From NCBI RefSeq assembly GCF_900566085.1, contig NZ_UPHT01000092.1, positions 23,728 to 87,727 on the forward strand: 64,000 bases of DNA, given 5' to 3'. Made by a program: the position numbers and the translations under genes. Below the pieces are notes generated by a model. It saw nothing but the letters and a program-made list of their open reading frames with translations. It was not told the origin of the DNA and did not search any database. Position 1 is the first letter of the stretch, and every line of letters starts with the position of its first letter. Positions 44,401 through 54,995 of the stretch are shown here, piece after piece. The DNA is from Mycobacterium attenuatum (GTDB taxonomy: Bacteria > Actinomycetota > Actinomycetes > Mycobacteriales > Mycobacteriaceae).

Positions 44401-47400
44401 GTCGGCGAGCTCGACGGACACCGCTGCGGGTCCGGCCGGCGCGATCCGCACCCGTACCGCCGATGCCCCGCTAGCGTGCAACGACAACCGTTGCCAGGAG
44501 AACGGCAGAACCAGTTCGGCGTCCGGGTTCGCCATCACGGCGGCGTGCAACGCCGCGTCCAGAAGTGCGGGGTGCAAACCGAATCCGGTGGCGCCGCCGG
44601 CCGCCTCGGGCAACCTCACCTCGGCGAACAGCTCGTCACCGCGGGCCCACATCTCGGTCAGACCGCGAAATGCTGGGCCGTACCCGTACCCGCGCTCCGC
44701 CAGCCGCTGGTAACCGTCCGAAACGGCTACGGCGGCGGCGCCCGCAGGCGGCCAGACCGACAGGTCGGCCGCGGGCTCGACGGTGCCGGTGCGCAGCGTC
44801 CCCTCGGCATGGCACACCCACACCGATCCGGTGTCGACGTCGGCACGCGAATAGACGGAGACACTGCGCTTCGCCGACTCGGTCGCGGCGCCGACGACCA
44901 CCTGCAGTGCCACCGATCCTGACGCCGGCAGCAGCAACGGCGTCCGCAGGGTGAGCTCCTCGACCACCGAGCAACCGACTTCGTCGCCGGCGCGGATCGC
45001 CAATTCGACGAATCCGGTGCCGGGGAACACCACGACGCCGGATACGGCATGATCGGCCAGCCAGGCCTGGGAGCTGCTGGACAGCCGGCCCGTCAATACG
45101 ACTCCACCCGATGCCGGCAGTTCCACCACGGCGCCCAGCAATGCGTGCTGGCCGGCCGCCAGTCCCAAACCGGATGCGTCGACGCCCAGACCCTCGCCGG
45201 AGAGCCAAAACCGGCGCTTGTCAAAGGCATACGTCGGCAGCTCTACGAACTGCGCCCCGTCCAGTAGCCCACGCCAATTCACCTGCACACCCGAGACGAA
45301 CGCTGACGCCGCCGACAACAGGAACCTGTCAAGCCCGCCCTCCTGGCGGCCGAGAGTGGGCACGACAACAGGTTCGGAGTCAGGTGCGCAGTCGGTGGCG
45401 GTGTCCTCGATACCGGCGATCAACGCGGGGTGCGGGCTGGACTCGATGAAGGTGCGGTAGCCATTCGTACATGCGCTACGCAGCGCCTGCTCGAATTGGA
45501 CCGTCTGGCGGATATTGCGGTACCAGTAGTCGGCATCCAAATCCGCTGTGTCCAAACGATTTCCCGTGACCGACGAGAAGAAGATGGTCCGCGAGGAACG
45601 TGGCTCGATACCCGCGAGAGCGGCGACGAGCTGGTCTCGAATGGCTTCGACCTCTGCCGAGTGGGAGGCATAGTCCACCTCGATCCGTCGGGTGCGCAGC
45701 TCACGGTCGGCGCAAACTTGGATCAGCTGCTCGAGGGCAGCCACCTCACCCGAGACCACGACAGCCGAGGGGCCGTTGACGGCGGCAATACTGATCCGAG
45801 AGCCGAAGGGCGCCAACAACTCCTGCGCCTGTTCGGCACCACAGGCCAGCGATACCATGCCGCCCGGGCCGGCAAGCCCGGTCAGCAATGCGCTGCGCAT
45901 GGTCACCACCTTGGCGGCGTCGCGCAGGGAAAGTGCACCGGCGACGTAGGCGGCGGCGATCTCGCCCTGCGAATGACCGATAACGGCATCCGGACGCACG
46001 CCGATCGACTTCCACAACTCTGTCAACGACACCATCACCGCAAACAGCGCCGGCTGCACCACGTCCACCCGGTCCAGGCCCGGGGCGCCGGGAGCGCCCC
46101 GCAGCACGTCGGTCAGTGACCAGTCGACGAATTCGGCGAACGCCTCACCACACGCCTGGATCTGCTGTGCGAATACCGGTGCGGTCTCCAGCAATTCGAC
46201 ACCCATACCGATCCACTGGGAGCCTTGGCCGGGGAACACGAACACCGTCTTGCCCGCCGGTGTCGCGGTGCCGCGAACCACCGACACCGCCTGCCCGCCG
46301 GCCAGCTCGTCCAGCCCGGCCAGCAACCGGTCCCGATCCCCGCCAACCACCACCGCCCGATGCTCAAACATCGAACGCCCCGCCAACGACCACCCCACAT
46401 CGGCCACATCCAGCCCGTCATGGGCACGCAGGTGCTCGGCCAACCGCGCCGCCTGCGCACACAACGCCGCATCCGACTTCGCCGACACCACCCACGGCAC
46501 CACCACCGGGGCCGGCCCCACCTCCCGCGACTGCTGCGACGGAACCGCCTCGACAATCACATGCGCGTTAGTGCCACTGATCCCAAACGACGACACCCCC
46601 GCCCGCCTGACATGCCCATCAGCCGGCCAGGGCTGCGGCTGCGTCAACAACGACACCGCACCCGCCGACCAATCCACATGCGGACTGGGCTCATCGACAT
46701 GCAACGTCGCCGGCAACACCTCATAGCGCATCGCCAACACCATCTTGATCACACCCGCCACCCCCGCCGCGGCCTGCGTATGACCCATATTCGACTTAAC
46801 CGACCCCAACCACAGCGGCTTTTTCCCCGGCTCCGCCCGCCCCTGCCCATAGGTCGCCAACAACGCCTGCGCCTCAATCGGATCCCCCAACGTGGTCCCA
46901 GTCCCATGACCCTCGACCACATCCACATCCGCCGCCGACAACCCCGCATTAGCCAACGCCGCCCGCACCACCCGCTGCTGCGACGGACCATTAGGCGCCG
47001 TCAACCCGTTCGAGGCCCCATCCTGATTCACCGCCGAACCACGCACCACCGCCAACACCGGATGCCCCAACCGCCGCGCATCCGAGAGCCGCTCCACCAC
47101 CAAGATGGCGCCGCCCTCGGACCAGCCGACGCCGTCGGCCGCGCCCGCGTAGGCCTTGCAGCGCCCGTCCGGGGCCAGGCCCCGGTGCCGGCTGAACTCC
47201 ACGAAAACCGTTGGCGTGGCGTTGACGGTGGCGCCGCCGGCCAGCGCCAGGTCGCACTCACCCGAACGCAACGACTGCACCGCCATATGCAACGCCACCA
47301 ACGACGACGAACACGCCGTATCCACCGACACCGCCGGGCCCTCCAACCCCAGCACATAGGCCACCCGGCCGGAGGCGACGCTGGAGGTCATGCCGGTCAA

Positions 47401-47919
47401 CCGGTAGCCCTCGATCTCCTCGGCGAACATGCCGTAGCCCTGGACGATGAGCCCGGCGAAGACGCCGGTGGCGCTGCCGCGCAACCGGGTCGGGTCGATC
47501 CCGGCTCGCTCCAGCGCCTCCCACGACAGCTCGAGAAGCATCCGGTGCTGCGGGTCCATCGCCAGCGCTTCGCTGGGGGCAATGCCGAAAAACGCCGGAT
47601 CGAAGTCGGCGACACCGTCGACGAACCCGCCGGTACTCGCATACGACTTGTGGGGTGTGTCGGGGTCGGGATCAAAGAGGCTCGCCAGGTCCCAGCCGCG
47701 GTCCGTGGGAAACCCCGACATGACATCGCGGCCGTCGGCGACCATCTGCCACATGGCCTCCGGGGTGTCGACTCCACCGGGGAAGCGGCACGACATCCCG
47801 ACGATCGCGATCGGCTCGCTCGACCGCTCCAGCAACGCGCGGTTGGTCCGCTTCAGTCGCTCAACCTGGACCAACGCTTTCCGCAGTGCTTCGGTTGCAT
47901 GCTGGAGTTGATCAACCAT
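35434..47919 (-). CDS. pks12: mycoketide synthase Pks12, bimodular type I PKS
   Basis: A 4161-residue polyketide synthase with two complete KS-AT-DH-ER-KR-ACP modules. N-terminal coiled-coil docking segment 1-34. Module 1: KS Cys203, AT Ser650, DH His957, ER about 1500, KR about 1684, ACP Ser1998. Module 2: KS Cys2226, AT Ser2672, DH His2972, ER about 3540, KR about 3730, ACP Ser4039. AT1 has GHSQGE and YASH (methylmalonyl type), AT2 has HAFH (malonyl type), which fits a chain with a methyl every fourth carbon. No thioesterase. In M. tuberculosis Pks12 (4151 aa) works by repeated intermolecular transfer to build mannosyl phosphomycoketide. ATG 47919 follows a GGCGAGG repeat. Confidence 0.98.
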   Translation of the reverse strand: MVDQLQHATEALRKALVQVERLKRTNRALLERSSEPIAIVGMSCRFPGGVDTPEAMWQMVADGRDVMSGFPTDRGWDLASLFDPDPDTPHKSYASTGGFVDGVADFDPAFFGIAPSEALAMDPQHRMLLELSWEALERAGIDPTRLRGSATGVFAGLIVQGYGMFAEEIEGYRLTGMTSSVASGRVAYVLGLEGPAVSVDTACSSSLVALHMAVQSLRSGECDLALAGGATVNATPTVFVEFSRHRGLAPDGRCKAYAGAADGVGWSEGGAILVVERLSDARRLGHPVLAVVRGSAVNQDGASNGLTAPNGPSQQRVVRAALANAGLSAADVDVVEGHGTGTTLGDPIEAQALLATYGQGRAEPGKKPLWLGSVKSNMGHTQAAAGVAGVIKMVLAMRYEVLPATLHVDEPSPHVDWSAGAVSLLTQPQPWPADGHVRRAGVSSFGISGTNAHVIVEAVPSQQSREVGPAPVVVPWVVSAKSDAALCAQAARLAEHLRAHDGLDVADVGWSLAGRSMFEHRAVVVGGDRDRLLAGLDELAGGQAVSVVRGTATPAGKTVFVFPGQGSQWIGMGVELLETAPVFAQQIQACGEAFAEFVDWSLTDVLRGAPGAPGLDRVDVVQPALFAVMVSLTELWKSIGVRPDAVIGHSQGEIAAAYVAGALSLRDAAKVVTMRSALLTGLAGPGGMVSLACGAEQAQELLAPFGSRISIAAVNGPSAVVVSGEVAALEQLIQVCADRELRTRRIEVDYASHSAEVEAIRDQLVAALAGIEPRSSRTIFFSSVTGNRLDTADLDADYWYRNIRQTVQFEQALRSACTNGYRTFIESSPHPALIAGIEDTATDCAPDSEPVVVPTLGRQEGGLDRFLLSAASAFVSGVQVNWRGLLDGAQFVELPTYAFDKRRFWLSGEGLGVDASGLGLAAGQHALLGAVVELPASGGVVLTGRLSSSSQAWLADHAVSGVVVFPGTGFVELAIRAGDEVGCSVVEELTLRTPLLLPASGSVALQVVVGAATESAKRSVSVYSRADVDTGSVWVCHAEGTLRTGTVEPAADLSVWPPAGAAAVAVSDGYQRLAERGYGYGPAFRGLTEMWARGDELFAEVRLPEAAGGATGFGLHPALLDAALHAAVMANPDAELVLPFSWQRLSLHASGASAVRVRIAPAGPAAVSVELADDLGLPVLSVAAMVARPVSEQQLRAVLSGAGPDRLFEVIWSPATATSTDAPASYQVFECAAAANAPVTATYERTRQALAAVQAWLGEHASGVLLVVTHGAVALPGEDVTDLAGAAVWGLVRSAQTENPGRLMLVDSDVPLDDSTAAAVIAVGEPQVLLRNGQPYTLRVHASRAVDDILVPPGDGPWRLGLSSAGTFENLRLEPVPNAGAPLGPGQVRVEMRAIAANFRDIMITLGMFTHDALIGGEGAGVVVEVGPGVTEFAVGDSVYGFFPDGSGTLVAGDIRLLLPMPADWSYAEAAAISAVFTTAYYAFVHLADVQPGQRVLVHAATGGVGMAAVQLARHLGLEVFTTASKGKWDTLRAMGFDEDHISDSRSLEFEDKFRAVTGGRGMDVVLDSLAGEFVDASLRLLGPGGVFLEMGKTDIRDPGVIAQEYPGVRYRAFDLFEPGRPRMHQYMLDLAALFDTGVLRPLPVTTFDIRRAPAALRYLSQARHIGKVVMTMPDAWAAGTVLITGGTGMAGSVLARHLVTRHGVRHLVLLSRRGADAPGIAELVTELGATGAQVQVLACDAADRAALAEVITGIPAQQPLSAVIHAAGVLDDAVITSLTPDRLEAVLRAKVAAAWNLHELTRELDVSAFVMFSSMAGLVGSSGQANYAAANTFLDGLAAHRRAHGLPAISLGWGLWEQASDMTGGLGAGDRARLGREGVLALSSDEAMELFDTALIVDQPLLAPARIDLSALRAHAVAVPAMFSDLVNAPTRRQVDDALAAAKSKSALAHRLHGLPEAEQHAVVLDLVRSHIATVLGNITPEAVDADKAFQDLGFDSLTAVEMRNRLKTATGLSLSPTLIFDYPTPNGLAGYIRGELAGVPQEIKHVPAVRAAGDDPIAIVGMACRYPGGVESPDDLWDILVEGRDVLSEFPDDRGWDVAGLFNPDPDTPGACYTRTGGFVERVGDFDPAFFGIGPSEALAMDPQQRMFLELSWEALERAGIEPGSLRGSATGVFAGVMTQGYGMFAAEPVEGFRLTGQLSSVASGRVAYVLGLEGPAVSVDTACSSSLVALHMAVQSLRSGECDLALAGGATVNATPTVFVEFSRHRGLAPDGRCKAYAGAADGVGWSEGGAILVVERLSDARRLGHPVLAVVRGSAVNQDGASNGLTAPNGPSQQRVVRAALANAGLSAADVDVVEGHGTGTTLGDPIEAQALLATYGQGRAEPGKKPLWLGSVKSNMGHTQAAAGVAGVIKMVLAMRYEVLPATLHVDEPSPHVDWSAGAVSLLTQPQPWPADGHVRRAGVSSFGISGTNAHVIVEAVPSQQSREVGPAPVVVPWVVSAKSDAALCAQAARLAEHLRAHDGLDVADVGWSLAGRSMFEHRAVVVGGDRDRLLAGLDELAGGQAVSVVRGTATPAGKTVFVFPGQGSQLLGMGMGLHAGYPVFAEAFNTVVAELDRHLLRPLREVIWGHDESLLNTTEFAQPALFAVEVALYRLLESWGMRPDFVMGHSVGEISAAHITGVLSLENAAVLVAARGRFMQALPPGGAMVAVAATEAEVAPLLSAEVSIAAVNGPSSVVISGVEDTVLAVADQLRAEGRRVHRLAVSHAFHSPLMDPMIDEFGTVASGLAIGQPTVPIISNVTGQLCADDYGTTAYWKRHVREAVRFADSVRFAQSAGATCFFEVGPGSGLTASIEESLPDTGVVTISALRRDRPEPVTLANAVAQAFVSGVSVDWRAVAGQANFVELPTYAFQRRRFWLSSDAVAADAADLGLDPGEHPLLGAVVELPASGGVVLTGRLSLRAQGWLADHAVGGVVIFPGAGFVELAIRAGDEVGCAVVEELTLAAPLVLPTGNSVAIQVIVAGVDESGARAVSVYSRAEAGASWVLHAEGTLGTGSAQPSTDLSAWPPVGAVPVEVADGYERLAERGYGYGPAFRGLTAMWRRGDEVFAEVTLPADAGASVTGFGVHPVLLDAALHAVILASNGAGDFGVAEGSVLVPFSWQGVSLHAAGASSVRARIAPAGASGASKAVSIELADGLGLPVLSVASMLARPVTDQQLRAAVAGSGPDRLFQVDWSAQPSADLEPVPVQAWGTTAGNDPSTVVFESAPVAGDAVAAVYTATNAVLDVVQSWLARDGAGVLVVTTRGAVALPGEDITDLAGAAVWGLVRSAQTEHPGRIVLADTDAPLDETAVAAVLATGEPQVLWRGGQVYIARVHGSRAVGGLLVPPGDGPWRLGMSAAGTFENLRLEPIPDADAVLQPGHVRVALSAMAANFRDVMIALGLYPDPDAVMGVEGSGVVLETGPGGGGFAVGDRVMGLFPEGTGTIATTDHRLLVKIPAGWSHTAAATTSVVFATAYYALRDLASVQPGQRILVHAATGGVGMAAVQLARHWGLEVFATASKGKWDTLRALGFDDNHISDSRSLDFEDKFRAATGGRGVDVVLDSLAGDFVDASLRLVVAGGVFLEMGKTDIRDADAVAQQHAGVRYRAFDLFEAGPDRIARILAELAALFDDEALRPLPVTTFDVRRAPAALRYLSQARHVGKVVMTMPDAWATGTVLITGGTGMAGSALARHVVTRHGVRQLVLVSRRGPDAPGVDELLAELGAAGAQVHVVACDAADRAALAKVIADIPVQHPLSAVIHTAGALDDAVVTSLTPGRMETVLRAKVDAAWNLHELTCDLDVSAFVMFSSMAGLVGSSGQANYAAANSFLDGLAVHRRARGLPAISLGWGLWNQASAMTGGLASVDFKRFARDGVVAMSSAEALELLDTAMIVDDPFMLPAHIDFAALRVKFDGGTLPPMFVDLINAPARRQVDDSLAAAKSKSALLQRLDGLAEDEQHAILLDLVRSNIATVLGNSSPEAIDPNRAFQELGFDSLTAVEMRNRLKSATGLALSPTLIFDYPNSAALAGYMHRELVGSAPHEAPVTAPGEAELQRVVASIPIKRLRQAGVLDLLLALAQETEVNGQAITPAATVEKDIADMDLDDLVNAAFMEDDNE
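40148..41310 (-). repeat. 1163-bp repeat in pks12, module 2 copy
   Basis: Covers the KS2 active site through the KS-AT linker to the first AT residues. It appears base-for-base identical to 46217-47379 (offset 6069); mismatches begin at 40147 and 41311. Confidence 0.93.
46217..47379 (-). repeat. 1163-bp repeat in pks12, module 1 copy
   Basis: Partner of 40148-41310. Synonymous codons inside favour G or T endings (GTG, GCG, TTG), in contrast to the C-rich endings of flanking pks12 sequence. Confidence 0.93.
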
Positions 47920-48288
47920 TACTAACCTCGCCTAACCCTCGCCTAACCCTCGCCTAACCCTGGTCGACCCCGACCAGGGTGCGGCCGTCGCCGAATCACG
48001 GAAGTTGCAGCACGAAGCGCCCTCGCCGTTTCGCCGACCAGCGTCGCTTTTTTGATCGGCGTCGTGCTGCGCTCCGAGCGAAGAATGTCGCTGGTGAGTA
48101 TCGCCAACTGCGGCAGGATTTCAAAACGTCCGATACTCCCAGGTATGAGCGAGCGGGCCGGATGCCCTAGAAGCCGTGTCAGACGCCCTAGGCACCGTCG
48201 TGACCCTGCACTGGATTCTTGATGCGCCGCGGCCGCCTGGGTACACCGAACCCGCGGTCCATGGCGCGACTTTACCCGGTTCGCCCGG
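47920..48288 (-). promoter_or_regulatory. pks12 leader: three 11-bp tandem repeats and a hairpin
   Basis: This 369-bp gap holds no convincing gene. Just upstream of the pks12 ATG lie three identical 11-bp units (CTCGCCTAACC on the plus strand, 47927-47959). In the mRNA sense each unit offers a GAGG Shine-Dalgarno core. Directly before them is a perfect 9-bp stem with 4-nt loop (47958-47966 with 47971-47979). The rest presumably contains the promoter. Confidence 0.65.
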
Positions 48289-48690
48289 CTAAACACCCAC
48301 CCGGCGCCAGCCGTCGGCGGCGCCGGCCGCCCGGAGCAGCCCGTCGCACAGCTCACGCAGTTCGGCCGCGCCGGCACCCTCGTCGAGCGCGATGGCGATG
48401 TCCTCCGCCGCGCACCGCACCTGGTAGATGCGATCCGACAGATCAGCCGCCTCATCGGCCGTCAGCACCACCGCGTCGGCGGGCAGGGCCAATGAGGCCC
48501 CGGCGTCGCCCCGGGTCATCATGGCCCGCTGCTCGTAGGCCCGCTGCCGGCACGACTGGCGGCAGTACTGGCGGCGACGGCCCATTCCGGCGTCGGCCAC
48601 GTCGCGTCCACACCAGCGGCACGGCTGGGGCCGGGCTCTTTGACGTCTGGCCGGACTCACGCCTGCCGACTCTAGTCCGATTGGGGCCAT
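48289..48690 (-). CDS. small zinc-ribbon protein (Rv2049c counterpart)
   Basis: About 133 residues. A four-cysteine ribbon reads CRWCGRDVADAGMGRRRQYC followed by RQSC, then RQRAYEQR, a conserved actinobacterial motif. The rest is an acidic helical region ending in RELCDGLLRAAGAAD. The start is uncertain: ATG 48690 is used; a later ATG or GTG would shorten the basic leader (M. tuberculosis annotation is shorter). It is divergent from rbpA with a 148-bp gap. Function is unknown; a nucleic-acid-binding role is plausible. Confidence 0.7.
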   Translation of the reverse strand: MAPIGLESAGVSPARRQRARPQPCRWCGRDVADAGMGRRRQYCRQSCRQRAYEQRAMMTRGDAGASLALPADAVVLTADEAADLSDRIYQVRCAAEDIAIALDEGAGAAELRELCDGLLRAAGAADGWRRVGV

Positions 48691-48838
48691 GATCCCGGTA
48701 TCATCGATGGTCGCGGATGGTCGCGTCGCATGTTGGGCGCCAGCCCGGGAACTACGTGGGCGGTTGCGGCGTTCGCTAAAGCGAAGAGAAACACCATACG
48801 GAGCCGAACAGCTCAACGAATCCAGAGGAGTAGCGTCG

Positions 48839-49174
48839 ATGGCTGATCGCGTCTTGAGAGGCAGTCGTCTGGGAGCCGTGAGCTACGAGACGGACCGCAA
48901 CCACGACCTGGCACCGCGTCAGATCGCCCGGTACCGCACCGAGAACGGCGAGGAGTTCGAGGTTCCGTTCGCCGACGACGCCGAGATCCCCGGCACCTGG
49001 CTGTGCCGCAACGGCATGGAGGGCACCCTGATCGAGGGCGACCTGCCCGAACCGAAAAAGGTGAAGCCCCCGCGCACCCACTGGGACATGCTGCTGGAGC
49101 GTCGTTCCGTGGAAGAGCTCGAAGAGCTGCTCAAGGAACGCCTCGAAATAATCCGGACGCGTCGGCGCGGCTGA
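48839..49174 (+). CDS. rbpA: RNA polymerase-binding protein RbpA
   Basis: A 111-residue transcription factor, same length as M. tuberculosis Rv2050. It contains the core domain (YETDRNHDLAPRQIARYRTENGEEFEVPFADDAEIPGTWLC), the basic linker near PKKVKPPRTHWDML, and the sigma-interaction domain (ERRSVEELEELLKERLEIIR). RbpA binds RNAP and sigma A/B and stabilises open complexes. ATG 48839 has AGAGGAG 8 nt upstream. It is convergent with ppm1 (8-bp gap). Confidence 0.97.
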   Translation: MADRVLRGSRLGAVSYETDRNHDLAPRQIARYRTENGEEFEVPFADDAEIPGTWLCRNGMEGTLIEGDLPEPKKVKPPRTHWDMLLERRSVEELEELLKERLEIIRTRRRG

Positions 49175-49182
49175 ACCGGGCG

Positions 49183-49989
49183 TTACCCGGCCGGCCGGGA
49201 GCGGTCGTGAGCGGGGCCGCCCCGAAGGTGTTCACGCCTGCCCTCAATGCCCCACCGGGTCACCTTGAACAATGCCTCGCGGATGTTGGATCCGCTCATC
49301 TTTGACACGCCGATCTCGCGCTCGGTGAAGGTGATCGGAACTTCGGCGACGACGAAGCCGCTGTTCACGGTGCGCCAGGTCATTTCGATCTGGAAGCAAT
49401 AGCCCTTGGAGTCGACGCTGTCGAGATCGATCGTCTCGAGCACTTCGCGGCGGTATGCCCGGTAGCCGGCGGTAATGTCATGAACCCCGACACCCAATGC
49501 GAGCCGCGAATAGGTGTTGGCCGTCTTCGACAGCGCCAGCCGGCGCCATGGCCAGTTGCGCACGGTTCCTCCGGGCACGTAGCGAGAACCGATGGCCAGA
49601 TCGGCCCCCGCCGCCACGGCGTCCAGCAGGCGGTGCAGCTGCTCCGGCGCGTGGCTGCCGTCGGCATCCATCTCGACAAGCACCGCGTACTCCCGGCTGA
49701 GGCCCCAGGCGAATCCCTCTAAATAAGCCGCCCCCAAACCGTTCTTGACGGTGCGATGCAAGACGTGGGTACAGCCCGGGTCGGCCTGCGCCAACTCGTC
49801 GGCGAGCTGACCGGTGCCATCGGGGCTGTTGTCGTCAATGATCAATACGTGCACGTCAGGGCAGGCGTGTTTGACCCGCCGATGAATCAGCGGCAGGTTC
49901 TCCCGCTCGTTGTACGTCGGAATGATCACCAGCACACGCTGGCCGAGACGATTGCCCGGTACCTCGGGCACGGGTTGGCCGCTGGTCAT
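49183..49989 (-). CDS. ppm1: polyprenol-phosphate mannosyltransferase Ppm1 (catalytic domain)
   Basis: A 268-residue family 2 glycosyltransferase that transfers mannose from GDP-mannose to polyprenol phosphate, giving the donor for lipomannan, LAM and protein mannosylation. Motifs are [29 protein letters not shown], and the metal-binding [13 protein letters not shown]; the [15 protein letters not shown] segment is typical of Dpm-like enzymes. No membrane helices, as in DPM1-type enzymes that rely on a membrane partner. ATG 49989 overlaps the lnt stop (ATGA). In M. tuberculosis this domain is fused behind Lnt (Rv2051c). Confidence 0.95.
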   Translation of the reverse strand: MTSGQPVPEVPGNRLGQRVLVIIPTYNERENLPLIHRRVKHACPDVHVLIIDDNSPDGTGQLADELAQADPGCTHVLHRTVKNGLGAAYLEGFAWGLSREYAVLVEMDADGSHAPEQLHRLLDAVAAGADLAIGSRYVPGGTVRNWPWRRLALSKTANTYSRLALGVGVHDITAGYRAYRREVLETIDLDSVDSKGYCFQIEMTWRTVNSGFVVAEVPITFTEREIGVSKMSGSNIREALFKVTRWGIEGRREHLRGGPAHDRSRPAG

Positions 49990-52001
49990 GTAGCTCCTTT
50001 AGGTCGCCCCAACTCATGGTGGCCACCCGCGTCGGGCGGCTCCTCCTGCGCGGTCTGCAGGTTGTCCCCGGAATCGTTCCGGAGCTCCGCGTCCACCTCG
50101 TCGCCGTCGTCCGGGGTCCCGCCCGACTCGTCAGATCGATGCGGATGCCCGGACAACCGACGCCTTGGACGCATAAGACGTCTTAGGCGTCGTAGCCGCG
50201 GGAACCACCCATTGTGCCGTATCGCGACGAGAACGACCGCGCCCGCCGCCCCGGCCAGAATCCACTGCAGCAGCGGACCCCAGCGAGTCGCCGGCGTCAG
50301 CCTGGTCTTCAGCCGCACCTGGGTGTCCAGATAGGCGGGCTCGAAAAAGTCGGTACGGACCAGTTCGGCGCCATCTGGGGCGATCACCGCGCTGATGCCC
50401 GTGGTACCGGCGACCACGACGTATCGGTCGTGCTCGACGGCCCGCACCTTGCCGAACGCCAGCTGCTGCTCACTCATCGTCTGGTTGAAGGTGGCGTTGT
50501 TGCTGGGCACCGTCAGCAGCTGTGCGCCGTTGAGCACCGCCTTGCGCGGGGCGCGGTCGAAGATGATCTCCCAACAGGTCGAGACGCCGACCGGCACCCC
50601 CGCGATGCGCACCACCCCGGAGCTCGTGCCGGGAACAAAGTTGCCGGCACGGCTGGCGTATCCGGAAAGGTGGCGGAAAAGCCACGGCATGGGCAGGTAC
50701 TCGCCAAATGGCTGCACAATTTCCTTGTCGTGGCGGTCGGCGGGCCCAGTGTTCGGATTCCAGACGATCACAGTGTTGGTGAATGCCGAGTCCCCTTGCA
50801 GCCGGCCCGGCGCGTCGAGCACGGTTCCGACCAGGATCGGCGCGCCGATCGCCGCCGCCGCCTGCGAGATCTGCTGGGCAGCGTCGGGGTTGAGAAACGG
50901 ATCGATGTCCGACGAATCCTCCGGCCAGACGACGAATTGCGGTTGCGGGGCACTGCCCGCGCGGACATCCTCGGCCAGCCGCAGCGTCTCCTGAACGTGG
51001 TTGTCCAGGACCGCTCGCCGCTGTGCGTTGAAGTCCAGACCAAGACGCGGCACATTGCCCTGCACGACCGCGACGGTGACCCCGGGTTCGCCGCCCGCTC
51101 CCGCGCCGGAGTGCCGCACCTGTGGCCACACGATTGCGGCGGCGAACAGCACCAGGCAGATGCACACACCGGGCAGCACCACCGCCGGCGGCGCGGCGGT
51201 ATCGGCGGTCCGGGTTGTGCCCCCGGTTCGCCACCACTTCTCGATTTCCAGCGCGATTGCGGTCAGGCTGCAGCCCACCAGCACGATCCCCGCTGACAGC
51301 AGGGCGACCCCGCCCAGCTGTACCAAGGGCAGCAGCGGACCTTCGGCCTGGCCGAACGCCACCGAGCCCCAGGGGAAGCCACCGAAGGGGAAGATCGATT
51401 TCAACCACTCCTGCCCCGCCCACAGCACCGCAAACCAGACCGGCCAGCCTGGCAGCGGACGTACCACGACGGCCAGCAGGCCGAAAAGGCCGGGAAAGAG
51501 TGCCGACAACGTCGCCAGCACCAGCCACGGCATCGGTCCCACCAACGAGCCGATCCACGGCAGCAACGGCACATAGAACGCCAGACCGAACACGAAGCCG
51601 TAGCCCAACCCGCCGACCGGCGTGGTCGCCCGGTGCATCAGCACCCAGGTCAGCAGCGCGAGCGCGACAATGGCCGCCCACCACCAGTTGATCGGCGGGA
51701 AGCTGGCATACAGCAGCAATCCGGACGCGACCGAGACCAGCAGGCGGGGCAGCCGCGGCGGCACCGCGGCCCACAGCTTCGGTAGCCGCGCCACCGCCGC
51801 GGTGCCCAGCCCAGACAGACGCTGACGGGCGGCGGCACCCAGCGGCGCGGCCGCGGTCGCAGCGCCGACATCAGCGGGGTGGCCGTCGGATTCCGCGTCC
51901 TGGTCGGGATCGGTGTCGGTGGGCTCGAGGTCCGTGCCGTCGGTCGCGGAGTCTTGGCCGTCGATACCCTGCGCTTCGCGGCCGGTCCATCCCTTAGCCA
52001 T
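49986..52001 (-). CDS. lnt: apolipoprotein N-acyltransferase Lnt
   Basis: About 671 residues. An acidic N-terminal extension (1-55, [13 protein letters not shown]) precedes several membrane helices (75-310) and a nitrilase-like catalytic domain (320-560); a final helix and a charged C-tail follow. The Glu-Lys-Cys triad is visible as Glu in VVWPEDSSD, Lys in RHDKEIVQP and Cys in [10 protein letters not shown]. It N-acylates the lipoprotein cysteine in the membrane. Start ATG 52001 overlaps the amidohydrolase end by 8 bp; a GTG at 52013 is an alternative. It is also the membrane anchor of Ppm1 in other mycobacteria. Confidence 0.93.
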   Translation of the reverse strand: MAKGWTGREAQGIDGQDSATDGTDLEPTDTDPDQDAESDGHPADVGAATAAAPLGAAARQRLSGLGTAAVARLPKLWAAVPPRLPRLLVSVASGLLLYASFPPINWWWAAIVALALLTWVLMHRATTPVGGLGYGFVFGLAFYVPLLPWIGSLVGPMPWLVLATLSALFPGLFGLLAVVVRPLPGWPVWFAVLWAGQEWLKSIFPFGGFPWGSVAFGQAEGPLLPLVQLGGVALLSAGIVLVGCSLTAIALEIEKWWRTGGTTRTADTAAPPAVVLPGVCICLVLFAAAIVWPQVRHSGAGAGGEPGVTVAVVQGNVPRLGLDFNAQRRAVLDNHVQETLRLAEDVRAGSAPQPQFVVWPEDSSDIDPFLNPDAAQQISQAAAAIGAPILVGTVLDAPGRLQGDSAFTNTVIVWNPNTGPADRHDKEIVQPFGEYLPMPWLFRHLSGYASRAGNFVPGTSSGVVRIAGVPVGVSTCWEIIFDRAPRKAVLNGAQLLTVPSNNATFNQTMSEQQLAFGKVRAVEHDRYVVVAGTTGISAVIAPDGAELVRTDFFEPAYLDTQVRLKTRLTPATRWGPLLQWILAGAAGAVVLVAIRHNGWFPRLRRLRRLMRPRRRLSGHPHRSDESGGTPDDGDEVDAELRNDSGDNLQTAQEEPPDAGGHHELGRPKGAT

Positions 52002-53598
52002 AGATGACCGCACCCCGATGCACGGTTTGACGGCAGCGCGGCAGCACGCCTTGCGGGCTCAACCGCGGCAGCGCGGGCACCCGGGACCGCGGGTCGGTAG
52101 ACCAGCGCTGAACCGTATCGCGCGGCGCGCTGACCTCAAGTGCGTCGGCCTCCCACACGGCGTATGAGGCCGGCGCCCCCGGGACCAGGGTGCCGGCCTT
52201 CCCGTCGCGGACACCGCCGGCCCGCCAACCCCCGCGGGTTGCCGCAGCGAACGCCGCCCGCGGCGATACCGCGCTGCCTGCAGTCCGGTGATTGACTGCG
52301 GCCCGCACACTCGCCCACGGGTCGAAGCCGGTTACGGGCGCGTCGGAACCAAGGGCGAGGGGCACGCCTTGGGATGCTAACAGCGCAAGCGGGTTGAGCC
52401 GGCAACCTCGATCTGGACCGAGGCGCTGTGCGTACATGCCGTCGGCGCCACCCCATAACGCGTCGAAATTGGGCTGCACGCTGGCAACGACTCCCCACGA
52501 CCCTAACTTGGCGGCCTGCTCGGCGGTGACCATCTCCACATGTTCCAGACGGTGTCCGCAGCGAGCGACCGCGACCACGCCGAGCTCGGCCACCACCCGT
52601 TCGAGTGCGGCGACCACCGCCGACACCGCGGCATCGCCGATGACGTGGAAACCGGCCGTCACCGCAGCCTCGGTGCACGCCCGCAGGTGCGCTTCGATGG
52701 CGTCGGGGTCGAGGTGGCAGGTTCCGGTGCAACCGGGTGCGTCCGCGTAAGGCTGGTGCAGCCAGGCCGTGCGTGAACCGAGAGCGCCGTCGATGAACAG
52801 GTCACCGGCCAACCCGCGGGCGCCGGTCTGCTTCAGCAGTGCCCGCGCCTGAGTCGGTGTGGTCACTGCCTCGCCCCAGTAGCCGGTCACTTCGACGCCG
52901 CGCTGCACAGCGCACAGCGCCAGCCAGTCGTCCAACCCGGCAATCTCGGGGCCGGCGCACTCGTGCACGGCGACAACGCCCGAGGCGGCCAGTGCCTGCA
53001 GCGCCGCGGTCCGGGCTTCGGCCAGCTGCGTATCCGTCAGCAAGTCGCGGGCCGCGGCTCGGACCAGGTGGTGCGCGTCGCCGGTCAATGGCTGCTGTGG
53101 GGCGTAACCCGCGGCGGCGGGCAGTTGGGGGACCAGCCGCCGCAGTGCCGACGACGCCAGCGCCGAATGCACGTCCACCCGGGCCAGGTATGCGGGCCGG
53201 TCGCCGAGCACGGCGTCCAGATCCGCGGTGCTGGGCGCGGTTCGTTCGGGCCAGGCCGACTCGTCCCAGCCGTGTCCCCAAACCGGCCGGCCGGGATGAG
53301 CCGCGGCGTAGTCGGCCGCCAGGTGCAAGCATTCGGCACCCGAGGTGGCGCGACGCAAGTCCAGTCCGCTGAGTGTCAGACCGGTAGCGCTCAGGTGAAT
53401 GTGGCTGTCGACGAAGCCGGGCGCCACGAAACCGCCGTCGAGGTCCTGCACTTCGGCGTTCGGGAACTGCCGGTGGCCGACGTCGTCGCTGCCTAGCCAT
53501 GCGACCATGTCGCCGCGCACCGCCATGGCGGTGGCGTCGGGGTGGGTCGGGCTATAGACGCGGCCGTTGACCAGCAGCCTGGTGGGCATTTGTGTCAC
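51994..53598 (-). CDS. metal-dependent amidohydrolase, YtcJ-like (Rv2052c counterpart)
   Basis: A 534-residue member of the amidohydrolase superfamily (YtcJ type; M. tuberculosis Rv2052c is 535 aa). The N-terminal metal pair is in [14 protein letters not shown], further ligands in [10 protein letters not shown] and [12 protein letters not shown], and the composite beta-sandwich spans both termini. It hydrolyses an unidentified amide or formamide. Start is GTG 53598; ATG 53589 is also possible and neither has a strong ribosome site. It is upstream of lnt-ppm1 in the same direction. Confidence 0.85.
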   Translation of the reverse strand: MTQMPTRLLVNGRVYSPTHPDATAMAVRGDMVAWLGSDDVGHRQFPNAEVQDLDGGFVAPGFVDSHIHLSATGLTLSGLDLRRATSGAECLHLAADYAAAHPGRPVWGHGWDESAWPERTAPSTADLDAVLGDRPAYLARVDVHSALASSALRRLVPQLPAAAGYAPQQPLTGDAHHLVRAAARDLLTDTQLAEARTAALQALAASGVVAVHECAGPEIAGLDDWLALCAVQRGVEVTGYWGEAVTTPTQARALLKQTGARGLAGDLFIDGALGSRTAWLHQPYADAPGCTGTCHLDPDAIEAHLRACTEAAVTAGFHVIGDAAVSAVVAALERVVAELGVVAVARCGHRLEHVEMVTAEQAAKLGSWGVVASVQPNFDALWGGADGMYAQRLGPDRGCRLNPLALLASQGVPLALGSDAPVTGFDPWASVRAAVNHRTAGSAVSPRAAFAAATRGGWRAGGVRDGKAGTLVPGAPASYAVWEADALEVSAPRDTVQRWSTDPRSRVPALPRLSPQGVLPRCRQTVHRGAVIYG

Positions 53599-53641
53599 AC
53601 CGCAAAACTACGTCGGCAACAGGTGGGTCGGGCAGTTCGAC

Positions 53642-54184
53642 CTAGGCCGACGATGCGCGCCGCGTCGGGGCTTGAGTGTCGGCGCGAACCTGGGGCAAGG
53701 TCGGTGGTTCGCCGTCGATGACGTCGATGACCTCGCCGTCGATGAAGTCGCGGTCATCAGATGCCTCCCGGCGTTGGAACGCGCCGGCCATGGTGGCGGC
53801 TGCACTCGCACTCAAAGGCACCCGTCGCAGGAAGCCACGCACCGCGACCGCGGTCAGTCCCGGGCCGGCGGCCGCGCGGATCGGCGGCGCCAGCAGCAAC
53901 ACTCCCAAAGCGGTGCTGACCAGCCCCGGGACCAGGACCAAGCCGGTGGCCACGGCAACCAGCGCGCCGTCGCCCAGCGCGCTCCGTGGCTCCTGCATGC
54001 CCGACCGCAGCTGCATGAGATGCCGACTGAGCTGCCACCCGCCCATCGGAGCCCACAGCACCAACCCCAGAACGAAGGTGGCCAGCAGCACCACCAGTGC
54101 CCAGCCGAAGCCGATAGCCGCCGCCAATCCGATCAAGGCCATGAGCTCGACGACGGCGTAAATGAGTAGCAGCCGACCTAACAT
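53642..54184 (-). CDS. fxsA: FxsA family membrane protein
   Basis: A 180-residue membrane protein (Rv2053c counterpart, 175 aa) with two to four predicted helices in the first 115 residues (LGRLLLIYAVVELMALIGLAAAIGFGWALVVLLATFVLGL). The FxsA segment is PGLVSTALGVLLLAPPIRAAAG and the C-tail is charged and soluble. FxsA in E. coli sequesters F-plasmid PifA; the chromosomal role in mycobacteria is unknown. It is upstream of the amidohydrolase gene (43-bp gap) and divergent from the dienelactone hydrolase gene. Confidence 0.88.
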   Translation of the reverse strand: MLGRLLLIYAVVELMALIGLAAAIGFGWALVVLLATFVLGLVLWAPMGGWQLSRHLMQLRSGMQEPRSALGDGALVAVATGLVLVPGLVSTALGVLLLAPPIRAAAGPGLTAVAVRGFLRRVPLSASAAATMAGAFQRREASDDRDFIDGEVIDVIDGEPPTLPQVRADTQAPTRRASSA

Positions 54185-54256
54185 GACAGGCCAACGTCCG
54201 CGGGCTGCGACCGAGTTCCGCGCACGGTCGCGTCACGGCTGCAGTTAGATGACGCT

Positions 54257-54958
54257 ATGACCACGATTGACATCGACACGCCGGCCGGTCCGATTGATGC
54301 GCTGCTGAGCATTCCCTCCGGCGAGGGCCCGTGGCCGGGCGTGGTGGTGGTGCACGATGCGGTCGGTTATGCCCCAGACAATGAGGCGACTTCGGAGCGG
54401 ATCGCACAGGCGGGCTATCTGACGCTCACCCCCAACATGTACGCGCGCGGCGGGCGCGCCCGCTGCATCACCCGAGTCTTTCGCGAATTGCTGACCAAAC
54501 GAGGTCGCGCCCTGGACGACATTTTGGCCGCCCGCGATCATCTGCTGGGCAGGTCCGAATGTTCCGGCCGGGTCGGGATCGCGGGCTTCTGCATGGGCGG
54601 TGGGTTCGCGCTGATCTTGTCGCCCAGGGGCTTTGGCGCCTCGGCACCGTTCTACGGCACGCCGTTGCCGCGCCACCTCGGTGACGCCCTTGACGGGGCG
54701 TGCCCGATTGTGGCGAGCTTCGGCAGCCGCGACCCGCTGGGTGTGGGCGCTGCCGACCGACTGCGCACGGTGACCCAGGACAAGGGGATCACCGCGGACA
54801 TCAAGGCCTACCCCGGCGCCGGGCACAGCTTCGCCAACAAACTTCCCGGCCAACCGCTGATTCGGGTGGCGGGATTCGGCGATAACGAAGCCGCGACCGA
54901 GGACGCGTGGCGCCGGGTGTTTATGTTCTTCGGCGAGCACCTGGGTAACGGCAAGTAA
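54257..54958 (+). CDS. dienelactone hydrolase family protein (Rv2054 counterpart)
   Basis: A 233-residue alpha/beta hydrolase of the dienelactone hydrolase family. The catalytic Cys is in GFCMGGGFAL, the Asp in GSRDPLG and the His in PGAGHSFANKL. Members open lactone rings in aromatic degradation; no other such genes are close, so the true substrate is open. ATG 54257 follows a short divergent gap. The 37-bp convergent spacer to the PPE gene holds no clear terminator. Confidence 0.9.
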   Translation: MTTIDIDTPAGPIDALLSIPSGEGPWPGVVVVHDAVGYAPDNEATSERIAQAGYLTLTPNMYARGGRARCITRVFRELLTKRGRALDDILAARDHLLGRSECSGRVGIAGFCMGGGFALILSPRGFGASAPFYGTPLPRHLGDALDGACPIVASFGSRDPLGVGAADRLRTVTQDKGITADIKAYPGAGHSFANKLPGQPLIRVAGFGDNEAATEDAWRRVFMFFGEHLGNGK

Positions 54959-54995
54959 GCGGCGCGGAAACGCACCTTTGCCGGCTCGCGTCTCG

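Noticed and set aside
46225..47925. A 566-codon plus-strand open frame opposite the Pks12 N-terminus, and similar ones opposite module 2
   Set aside because: They are Arg/His/Pro-rich, mirror the G+C-biased codons of pks12, have no family resemblance and no ribosome site; they are antisense shadows.
47943..48455. A 170-codon minus-strand frame in the pks12 leader
   Set aside because: Arg/Ser-rich, overlaps the zinc-ribbon gene in another frame and has no ribosome site or known family.
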